A DNA stretch of 64,000 nt from Ligula intestinalis (lineage: Eukaryota > Platyhelminthes > Cestoda > Diphyllobothriidea > Diphyllobothriidae): NCBI GenBank assembly GCA_036362985.1, contig JAYGXS010000001.1:54305036-54369035 (forward strand), given 5' to 3'. Positions 55,927 to 64,000 of the stretch are shown piece by piece; within the stretch, counting starts at the first letter, position 1; every line of letters begins with the position of its first letter. A program made the translations under genes and the position numbers. Under the pieces are notes generated by a model, which did no database searches, was not told the origin of the DNA, and saw only the letters and a list, made by a program, of their open reading frames with translations.

Positions 55927-58530
55927 CTAGAAAGATTGATAAAAGACTATCGTACCTCCATAGCTGGGTTTCCAGAAGGTTAAAACAACGAATGAGCTTT
56001 TACGGTGGGGATAACGCGTAGCCTGCTCAAATCAACCATTCTTTCTTATTTACAGTTCCGTGAATCCTGCAAACAACTTTCAGAATGAAATTTAACTTGG
56101 TAGTTTAGCTTATATCTGGACAGGTTATTTTGATCAACTGAGTAGATTGAATAATAAAAAAGGCTTTGTTTTGGAAAACTGCCTTCCTATTTACAGTTAT
56201 TGGGGGAAATAGGCTCTCATTTTTGTTAAATCATGAGCATGTTTGTATAAAGGAATTCCGTATGCAATAAGGAAAGGCAAGACGAAACTGTCTTCTTATA
56301 TACATTGTGCTGTAGAAGAATTCCATAATTAGTAAAAAGGTGGAATAATAATCCCTTCTAGTACTGGAAAATTTTGTGCGAATTTGAGCAAATGGAACTA
56401 AAGCACAATTTAAGGAATCGCATTTATTTTCAGACACAAGCAGCGAAAGAATTTCAAAATTTATATTTAGCTATTCTGTGAAGTGTTTTGGCAAAACATG
56501 CATTAACAAAAAGTTCTTGTAGAACATTTTCTTTTACCGCACAGCTGGTCGTGCACATGAACAAAGTTTCTACATTTTACCGCTAAAGATTGCCTGATGA
56601 AGGCCTTATTGAATGTAAGTCATGTAGAAATATAGTTTTTGGTAAAAAATAGGTTGTGCTCAAGCGTTATTTAGAAACAGAACAGCCAAAAGAATAAAAA
56701 AGTATTTTAAAAATGGTCATATACGTAGCCTGTTTGATTTGCATTTGCACGTTTAGTATGGATCTTTGAATAAATCTTCTTGAGTGAAAAAAACCGTTAT
56801 AAAGAGAAAAGCATTTTCTTCCATCTTTAGTCAAATTTAATCACTTTTCTTCAGATGCATTCAAGAAATTGTTTAGCCTTTCCAATTTTCCTGTGAGATT
56901 ACCTAGGAAATAGTTAATATACGCAGAAGTTCATCAGCTAAGTATCCAAAAAGGCACTTTTTGAAGAGATAACCTATTATGGAAACTTTTTGTTAATCTT
57001 AGGAATAACAACATGCGTATTATCTAGCAGACATGCTGTATGCTTGAAAATGTGGTTTGCTCTTTTGAAGCATTTCCATATTTGACCAACATGGCCATTT
57101 GCATAGCAAATAATATCCAAATGCTTTTTTTTGGTAAATGCCATTTAGTTATACCTTATTTTAAAGGGTTTGATGTAAACGTCGAAAAAACGGACAAATA
57201 GCAAAATTATCGATGAATGCACGGACAACTAGCGGAATGAAGACAGAATTTATTCAACGATATTCAATTTTTACGTTTCAAGTCATTTCTACATATGCAA
57301 AACATTTTGACTAAAGGCAAATTATTTTTGTATAAAGAAAGATGTCAGTTTTAGTTTTATACTTAACAAAATGCATAAATTTATTGTTCTAATTCATAGC
57401 TATTTTTGAGGTCTCCACAAGCTGGGAAATATCGAGAATTTTTTTTTCGTAGCAAACACTCCCCTCACTAGCACAACCTATCCCTGCGGGTGTCACGTCA
57501 CCTTAACCCTTCCACCCAATCCCCTTTTCCGGTGTAACCTCTGCTTCCAAAACCTCTAGTGCGACATTCCCAGCCCTCACTTTTAATTGAGTCTGACGAT
57601 GAACACGTGATACTCGTTCGAAAATTCAGGAATATGACTCGATTTTTCAAAGATCTTTCTTTTCAAACACTAAGTACTTCTTGTAGTTCTTTTAAGTACT
57701 TAATATGCCAAATGCTGCCCATTATTATTAATAAGCTTTCGTTAATGCTTTCCCGCTGGTATGGGAGAAATAATCAAACATTTACAAATTTAGGAAAGTT
57801 GCTTGCAGCACTCGCAGAACTGTAAATGTTATGCTGATATATGGTGTAAGACGACAGTGCATTCTTTAATAAAAACCAAATCGTTTTGTCTCAATGTGTA
57901 ATACGGTAAACGATCCAGCTTTCACTTTCTCAGAGGTCTTGGAAATCCTTTAACCTTCCCAATTTATCTGTTGGTCGAGACTTTTCATACAAAGCCTTAA
58001 AAGCATGGAGTAGTCACTTGCCTCAGTGGTTACACGGCACTCATTCAATCACCTTCCTCCGCGGAGGTAGGCACCTCCACATATTTTATTACATTTTACT
58101 GAATGCGACTTCTACTGCGGTCAGTAATAGTGGATCGCTTTTCGCCTAATCACTAAGTCCAAGCCACGCCTAAGTCACTATAAGTCTTCGTGACTCTAAC
58201 CTTTAAGCTGTGTGCGATTACCATAAAATTCGTCTGCATAATGTGGACTACCGACTGATACCGATGCAGGACAGCGCAGAATGCATGTGAGATTTCCTGG
58301 ATCAGGCAAAATAAGACAGGTCTTATGCGCAAGGTTGAGCGTGGCCTTGTTTTTTCTAAATAGCTTGTCAAAACGCAGCATTGTTCAGACAGCACGTGAG
58401 CCAATAAATCCGAATTTTTACTCTAAGTAAACTCTATGATCAAAGGCATTAGTAAGTACGCCTTAGCAGAATTGCAATAGAGTTAATAGCACTTTAGCTA
58501 GCCACTTGAAGTCACACAAAACAGACTAAC
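55927..58530. other. Copy B intron 8
   Basis: 2.6 kb against 0.6 kb in copy A. It contains the Penelope-type terminal repeat at about 57470-57665; the rest is AT-rich and featureless. Confidence 0.55.
57470..57665 (+). repeat. Dispersed repeat shared with 28.4 kb (Penelope-like 3' end)
   Basis: It holds CCTCTAGTGCGACATTCCCA, CCTCACTTTTAATTGAGTCT, GACGATGAACACGTGATACT and CGTTCGAAA in order. It is a better-preserved version of 28380-28530 and lies in intron 8 of copy B, antisense to the gene. Confidence 0.55.
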
Positions 58531-58722
58531 CAGATAATGACTAGTTTCCCAGCTGACGGCATTTCTGGTCCTGTTTGCGGAACGAAGACTGCGGTGCTGC
58601 TGATAAAGACTGATGGTCCGTCCGCCAGTAGCGTCACCAGAGGAGGACAGCTAAATCTCGAAACCAACTTATTTACGCCGTACCGGTCACAGCCGTCAAA
58701 GATTTCTGGTAGTGCCACTACC
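58531..58722 (-). CDS. Copy B exon 8
   Basis: 192 bp, acceptor GCATTTAG, donor GTTAGT, phase 2 in and out. It encodes VVALPEIFDGCDRYGVNKLV then SRFSCPPLVTLLADGPSVFI and SSTAVFVPQTGPEMPSAGKL. The Asp-Gly of the family NMDGT is retained (LADGP), whereas copy A has Ser-Gly. Confidence 0.87.
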
Positions 58723-59808
58723 CTAAATGCAACAAACAGACAATGATGGAGATGTGTTTGTATTTTTTATAATTTGAGATACTTATTTTCCATCGTAAAG
58801 TGTATATTCAAGTAAAGGTAGCCAGCGCAAAAAGCACGCTGAGGCGATTCATAGTTGCATTTGAAACGCGAAGTAAGCACGTTTGGTTTTTCGTTTTATA
58901 ACGTTTCATTAAATTTTGACCAAATTACGCGTTTATGCTGCGTTTTGCTTGCTACTAGAAGATAGATTTACGCATTGGAACGTTCTTTATATTAAGCATT
59001 GAGGGATATTATTCGGATCTGTTGTCGAATGCCGCGGGGCGGATGCTGGATCTGTTCGGCCCGAAATCAATTATGCTGTTGGCAAAATGGTAACAGTTTA
59101 GACTCTATCTGCAGTATTCTTGATTCCATATTGAAGAGAAGCGACTTAAATCCTTACGAAAGAGCTGCAGTGCGGACAACGACTGACATCTTCAGTATCC
59201 TGAGTGTTACCCTAAAATCTTGCATGCATTCGGCCATGTACTTATCCTTGCCTTTTTTCGTGCGTACCGTGTACTCTGCGCGCGGAAAAGATGCAAACGC
59301 AGAAACACTCCTTGATTGTTTTTCGCTGGCAAATGCCTTAAAAAGCTAATACGTATGAAACAGTAGACTCCCATAAGCAGTTATAGGCGTTAGCTTTTGA
59401 ACTGACAAAAACACTAGCCCAACTGAACTAGAGAACCTGTTGCAGATGATATGGTAAACACATTCTAACTCGACGTCAGACTTCGGACAGCTTAACGTAC
59501 AAGCAGCTTCTGCATTAACCCCACAACGTTGAATGCCTCCAGGACTTGTTGTCTGGACGGGCCCAATAAATGCAAGTCGGGCGCCAGTAGTCCTCAAACG
59601 TACACGTGGAAGCGCCCAATTTTAGGCCCCGTTTAATTCCATTTTTTCACCAATGACTACGTCACACAAACTGTGATGTCATCCTGTTCTTTGACGTAAC
59701 ATTGTGCAAACTTGTCCAAAGGGCGTCGGAAGAAGGCTATATACGCACAAACTTGATTCGGCTCCACGACCGATCGAAGTGTTGACTTATGCCCTTCAGT
59801 ATAAGTAA

Positions 59809-59850
59809 GTGTAGATGTAGATGTAGTGTAGATGTAGTGTAGATGTAGAT
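59809..59850 (+). repeat. GTAGAT/GTAGT minisatellite at the PLE-2 5' coding end
   Basis: About 42 bases of GTGTAGATGTA-type units directly before the frame beginning AQRKQKQLELEIQF. It introduces stops (TAG) in the PLE-2 frame, so either the protein starts after it or the repeat expanded secondarily. Confidence 0.75.
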
Positions 59851-60940
59851 GGCACAACGCAAGCAAAAACAACTAGAACTAGAAATTCAATTCGAGAGTC
59901 TCTTCAGTTAGACTTCCGATCTGAAACCCAGAGAATTTGACTTTCTTAAGTCGACCCTAGTCAACTGCTGTCAACAGTACTTAAGAAAGACTCCAAGACC
60001 TATAGGTCCTCTAACCAAGGCCCATCTGGATAGTCTCAATGAGCTTCGCCGAAATGAAAATATTTTGCTTACTAGACCGGACAAAGGATCCGGGATTGTG
60101 CTGCTAGATAAGAAAGACTATGTTGCTAAACTAGAACAAATTTTATCGGATCGCACAAAGTTTTCAAAATCCGATAAAGACAAAGAGTGGACAGAGGCCA
60201 TTGAAGGCCACCTTACAAAACTACTTAAAGTACTTCAAAAGGAAGGATATTTATCTGACAAAGAGTTGGAGGAACTAAGACCCGTGGGTACCACAATACC
60301 TCGAATATATGGCCTACCCAAAATTCATAAACAAGGCGTGCCGCTTCGTTCTATCTTGGACATGAGGAACTCGCCCTACCACTCTATTGCAAAATGGCTT
60401 GTTGAAAAGCTAAAGCCGCTTCAGAGTCGTCTATACCCTAGAAGCCTGAAAGATACCTTTGACTTCGTCGAAACGATCAAGGATGTTAACATAAGAAAAC
60501 TGAAAATGTTGTCATTAGATGTATCTTCATTGTTTACAAACGTGCAGGTAGTGGAAACCATTGAGTACTTATGCGACTTTATACATCAGACAAACCACCA
60601 GATAGGGATACCAGTAGAGACGCTAAAGGAACTTTTGACGTGCTGCACGCAAAACGTACAGTTCCTCTGCAATGGCCAGTTGTCCAGGCAAATAGATGGT
60701 GTGGCCATGGGCTCACCCCTTGGACCATTCCTCGCGAATGTCTTCATGGGCAAAGTCGATAAATCGAACCTCAAAGACACTATCAACAGCTTTGAGTTCT
60801 ATGGTCGTTACGTGGATGATATTTTTTGCCTGATGAAGCAGACTACCGATATAGATGGCGTAGTTCATACGTTCCATACGGCCCACGCAGCACTAAAGTT
60901 CACTGTGGAAACGGAGGTGAACAACGAAATTGCGTTTTGA
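59851..60940 (+). pseudogene. PLE-2 N-terminus and reverse transcriptase
   Basis: From AQRKQKQLELEIQF the frame passes a TAG (59909-59911), then FDFLKSTLVNCCQQYLRKTP, TRPDKGSGIVLLDKKDYV, the Penelope signature IPRIYGLPKIHKQG, SLDVSSLFTNV (motif A, about 60510), QIDGVAMGSPLGPFLANVF (motif B, about 60690), YVDDIF (motif C, about 60810) and EVNNEIAF, ending at TGA 60938-60940 where PLE-1 reads FLDV. The catalytic residues are all present. The enzyme primes reverse transcription at nicked or telomeric DNA ends. Confidence 0.88.
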
Positions 60941-61628
60941 GATGTGCTCCTGCACAGACAAAAAGACGGTTCAATACAACGCCGGGTATACAGAAAGAAA
61001 ACCTGGACGGGGCAATACATTAATTTCAACAGTTTTGTTCCCCTTCATCTTAAAAGAAACTTAGTCCAGGGATTGGCAGCAAGAACACGACGCATCTGCT
61101 CTCCTGAAGTAGTTGAAAGAGAACTACAGCAGCTACAGAATACACTTCGTAAAAATGGTTATCCAGAAAGGTTCATTCTTCGTTACATTAAGGAGCGTGT
61201 CGCAAAGCAAACTGTAGCAACGGCCAAAAAAGAAAGACCTTTTCATAAGACTGTCCTTCCTAGGAGACGCAGCAAGCGAACTAGTAAGACGACGTCTAAG
61301 GACAGCAGTCATGAGTGCTTTCCCGGCGGCTAACTTACGCGTACTCTTCACAAACTCTCCCCTTCTGCGGATGGGGGGTAAAGACAGACTACCGCTACAG
61401 GCCACTTCCATGTGCATTTATTCTTTCACCTGCTCCTGTGGGGCGGGATATATCGGCCGAACAACGAGACATCTGGAGAAGAGGATACGCGAACACATAC
61501 CAGCCTGGTTAGGTAAAGGGGAGAATCGATCGATCTCAAGCTCAATCCTCGCACACCTGATCGATACAAATCACCAAGTTGACGCGAGAGAGGCTTTTCA
61601 GGTCATATACCAGGCACCCACGCTCTAA
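60941..61628 (+). pseudogene. PLE-2 linker and GIY-YIG endonuclease
   Basis: It continues in the same frame after the TGA (DVLLHRQKDGSIQRRVYRK, ARTRRICSPEVVERELQQL). It then shifts by one frame near 61200-61250 to LSFLGDAASELVRRRLRTAV, FPAANLRVLFTNSPLL, then CIYSFTCSCGAGYIGRTTRH (GIY-YIG half-motifs) and LEKRIREHIPAWLGKGENRS, ISSSILAHLIDTNHQVD. The Cys-rich CIYSFTCSCG is typical of Penelope endonucleases. Confidence 0.86.
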
Positions 61629-61904
61629 TCTAAAGGCCTGCGTAAACGGGTGCTGGCCACAGCTGAGGCAGTGGCAATTAGTTTAGCAAAACCCGCTCTC
61701 TGCTGTCAAAAGACGCTGGTACATGCCGTCTCCCTCCCGTGGCCGACCGCATACAAAGATCCCGCACCGCCAGAAGTCACTTCGTCAGAACTCACGACGT
61801 CAGAAGCTACGCAGCCCAAAACCATACTACCCACAGCCGCAGAAAACACGCAGTGCGACCATGCTGCTCACAGTCACAGAGGGCCCGCTGCGCGTATGAC
61901 GTAG
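61629..61904 (+). pseudogene. PLE-2 C-terminal tail
   Basis: Frame with VLATAEAVAISLAKPALCCQ, KTLVHAVSLPWPTAYKDPAP and a Thr/Ser/Pro-rich end. The same tail occurs in PLE-1 (ANLVLCCQKTLTDAFF) and PLE-3 (TLATAEAVTIRPTNLILC), so it is part of the element, not host sequence. Its function is unknown. Confidence 0.65.
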
Positions 61905-62044
61905 ATCGTGGGAACGTCCCTCCCCCGTTCCACACGCGTGACAACCCAACGTCTTCGGCATGCTGAGCCCGGCGCGTAGGAGACGAGGGAACCACGAGAT
62001 GACTAATTAGCCCCCTCCCCCTTCACCTCAAGAACTATATTAGC

Positions 62045-62255
62045 ACTGTACCGAACTGCCTGCTTTAGTCGTCTATTTTTCCATGTCACTGTAACGGCCT
62101 GAAGTGAATGACCGAAAACAGCTGTTTGCCAACACGACTTTTCAATCGTAAACGAAATGGGAATTTTTGCCGAACTAAGTGTAGATGTCTTTGAAATGGC
62201 AAATGCATTGTCCAAATTCATAATCTCCATTTTCTGAATAGTCGAATGCTTCAAC
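62045..62255 (-). repeat. Diverged inverted unit downstream of PLE-2
   Basis: On the minus strand, CTTAGTTCGGCAAAAATTCCCA and a GAAAAGTCGTGTTGGCAAAC block match the order of AGTCTAAGTTCTGCAAATAT, TCCCA and GGAAAGTTTATTTGGCAAC in the unit after PLE-1. Position and orientation relative to the element are the same in both cases. Confidence 0.5.
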
Positions 62256-63180
62256 GAGTCAAAAGCCAGAAGGACGTAGGTGTGTAGTTTACACCCTCAC
62301 CCAAATTAACACTGCAACTTTCGAAGTTGGCCAACTCGCTCTTGTTTATATTACAACTCAACAGACAAGTCTTTCTAGGGTTAGACAAAGGGCGTTTTTC
62401 CCAAGTACTGCAACCTAATCTGGAACAGGCTATACAGGGATGACGACTTTGAGCCGTCAAAGACTGTACGGATTAGAGATGGTGCAGCCGTGAGCGACGT
62501 AAATTATCGAACCTTCGTGGTCACTGTTTTATGGAAGCATACAGGGGACACTTAGTCTCGCTCCCTTTGCTACAACAAGATAAACAGCGATCGACTACTC
62601 ACCTTCCTCAATATGCATGAGCTAAACTATCCCAAAGGATCCTTTCACGCTCACAATGTGTGAGTATTTATGTATTGCGAAGCTTGGGATCGATATTCAC
62701 AGAAACTGCATCGTGGAAAAGTGTATTCAATGACGTTGTTCTCACCTCAAATGCCATTTTTAGTCGCAATTGACACGCCTTGCAATATAAGTATACCGGT
62801 CTCAAGTGCGAGCATATTATAAATCATCCATAACCAAATATTTTACAATGAATATGCACTAGGTCCTCTTTATGTTTTGAATTCTGTGGCCAGCAACTAT
62901 TAAACACATTATTATAACATTTTAACTGTCTTTATATATTTGTGAAATTTATCTGACCATTTTGTAGCCAAGTGGAGTTAAAAGTCATTCATTTATCCCG
63001 TCCTCTTCAAGAGGAAACTGAAATAAGCTTATCTTGGTGGGGCAAAAGCGTTTGCAAAGTGTAAAAACTTCTGCACATTGTTAACAGTAATATGTTTACT
63101 ATTCATCATTCACGTTTTAAAACAGAAAAGATAATGGCAAGCTACCTCACCCGAATGGCACGTATTTTATATGCGCTTAC

Positions 63181-63412
63181 GGGCTGGTAGTTGCAAAGCC
63201 GATGAACCAAGCTTTTTACCATATAACGTAGATAGCCAAATGGATTTCGAAGAGCGATTGCTCCATACACGATGATCCACAGGAAGAAGAGGAAACCAAG
63301 GCCCGCCGTCACAGTAAGAACAAACATTCCCAAGCCTGCAAAGGCTGTTGTAATATCCTCGACATTCAGTATTGCGGCGGCAATCATGAAGGCAACTGCC
63401 ACTGGTGTGCAT
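63181..63412 (-). CDS. Copy B exon 7 (one base too long)
   Basis: 232 bp, acceptor CTCAAG, donor GTAAGC. It encodes CTPVAVAFMIAAAILNVEDI, TVTAGLGFLFFLWIIVYG and ALRNPFGYLRYMVK in the copy A frame. An extra A in an AAAAA run (near 63211-63220) then shifts the last 13 codons. Correcting for it gives the expected F-I-G-F-A-T-T-S-P hairpin. Confidence 0.85.
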
Positions 63413-63563
63413 CTTGAGAAGCGCAAATTTTTAATTAAACGTTAGCTGTAAATGGTTCATATTATTATACCCGAAATCATTCCACTGGCTGAGATTATTT
63501 TCTCCTTAAGAGAATGAAATGTATTTGACAGCAAATTCAAGTCTTGTATTTAACCGAACTTAC

Positions 63564-63689
63564 TGAAAAATACGTTAACGAGTTTGAGAACGACACCAGA
63601 GAGGAACCAAAAGAAGTCCAAGAAGGGATCCCCAATCTCCCCAGCCTTTCTAGCCGCCAGACCGAATGCGATACAGGTGAGAAGAATGC
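63564..63689 (-). CDS. Copy B exon 6 (one base too short)
   Basis: 126 bp, acceptor TTCTTAG, donor GTAAGT. It encodes ILLTCIAFGLAARKAGEIG and FLDFFWFLSGVVLKLVNVF. Compared with copy A one base is missing between the T run and the terminal CA, changing the exit phase from 2 to 1. Confidence 0.83.
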
Positions 63690-64000
63690 CTAAGAATTGT
63701 GAACAGAATGTTTTATTGACTATGATGATAAGGATACAAAAACCCCTTTAAAAGTGCAGATTATGGCGGTGAGGCTATAACAACAAAACCGATTATTTTT
63801 GTTAATATATCCCTCCATGTTGTGCAACACCGGACGATAAACGTCTGCGCTTAACTGCTTTAGAAAATTGGCATCAGATTATGAAATATTAGCATGCACT
63901 ATTTTTTCTGCACGCTCAGTCAGAAGGTGACGAAAGCAGGTTACCTCAAATGAAGATCCTGAACACAGAAGAGGTTTAATAAATGAATTTGACTTGAAAT

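Larger units (their letters stand above)
59660..61960 (+). mobile_element. Penelope-like element PLE-2 (nearly intact)
   Basis: The best-preserved transposon of the window. It has one long coding frame with N-terminal region, reverse transcriptase, linker and GIY-YIG endonuclease, followed by the tail shared with PLE-1 and PLE-3. Only two in-frame stops (TAG 59909-59911, TGA 60938-60940) and one frameshift (about 61200-61250) were found after base 59850. It inserted antisense into intron 7 of SLC1 copy B. The exact ends were not determined and no target duplication was found. Confidence 0.88.
58723..63180. other. Copy B intron 7 with inserted PLE-2
   Basis: 4.5 kb against 2.5 kb in copy A. 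The difference is largely the Penelope-like element at about 59660-61960 plus its downstream inverted unit. Segments 58980-59350 and about 62880-63110 are alignable to copy A intron 7. Confidence 0.65.
51759..63689 (-). pseudogene. SLC1-like transporter copy B, exons 6-10 (exons 1-5 off window), frame-broken
   Basis: Paralogue of copy A in the same orientation. Exons: 63564-63689, 63181-63412, 58531-58722, 55792-55926, 51759-51894, all with GT/AG sites at positions matching copy A. Exons 8, 9 and 10 have exactly the copy A lengths and are open. Exon 6 is 126 instead of 127 bp (one base lost next to a T run near its end). Exon 7 is 232 instead of 231 bp (one base gained in an A run). The two indels cancel, but between them exon 7 would be read out of frame and hits a TGA within ten codons. 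Either this is a recent pseudogene or the two homopolymer positions are sequence errors. The NMDGT-equivalent is LADGP and the Asp after DRMR is Ala. Confidence 0.8.

Noticed and set aside
59158..59211. Possible 54-bp in-frame cassette exon between exons 7 and 8 of copy B (acceptor TTTTAG, donor GTAAGG, reading VTLRILKMSVVVRTAAL)
   Set aside because: Exon 8 already aligns gap-free to the family after exon 7. The copy A counterpart has a TGA in the required frame and no donor, so this is probably conserved intron sequence.
1..64000. CRISPR arrays, rRNA, bacterial promoters or operons
   Set aside because: Nothing of this kind is present. Repeats seen are eukaryotic transposons and simple repeats.

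Overview
This window looks like metazoan genomic DNA, most likely from a parasitic flatworm and probably a diphyllobothriid-type tapeworm. The support is indirect: small exons with GT/AG splice sites separated by AT-rich introns of 0.1-4.5 kb, and a dense population of decayed Penelope-like elements, LINEs, a Ty3/gypsy relic and Helitrons. Nothing bacterial is present: no operons, no RNA genes and no CRISPR. The species assignment is inference.

The only host genes I can support form a minus-strand tandem array of divergent SLC1-family (excitatory amino acid / dicarboxylate transporter) genes. Copy A (10769-23371) is complete: ten exons whose phases all agree join into a 1434-nt reading frame of 477 codons plus stop. 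Copy B (51759-63689, continuing past the right edge) has exons 6-10 in the window. Its exon 6 is one base short and its exon 7 one base long, so it is probably a pseudogene unless these are sequence errors. Copy C (2900-3455) shows only exons 3-5. Its exons 1-2 could not be found, and its exons 6-10 are replaced or displaced by a Helitron at the left edge. Intron and 3'-flank sequence is also alignable between copies, so the array arose by segmental duplication.

The predicted proteins keep the overall SLC1 layout, including a MFPDNIV motif, an RNPF segment and the DWLLDRMRS segment before the C-terminus. They lack the family's signature cation and substrate motifs: the serine-rich hairpin tip is TSPIVSLP, NMDGT is MASGP or LADGP, and the Asp that follows the DRxR segment is Thr or Ala. 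This is the most interesting feature of the window.

Layout: 1-1540 Helitron helicase relic; 2400-4230 copy C and its introns; 6720-9190 LINE relic; 10769-23371 copy A, with a LINE fragment in intron 7 and a 101-bp palindromic MITE in intron 2; 24.7-42.5 kb a graveyard of transposons (gypsy integrase, Penelope-like element PLE-1 with flanking inverted units and a nested insertion with a 15-bp target duplication, a Helitron Rep fragment, several Penelope ends and a 10-base assembly gap); 43-51.7 kb mostly featureless; 51759-63689 copy B, with a fairly young Penelope-like element (PLE-2) in antisense orientation in its intron 7.
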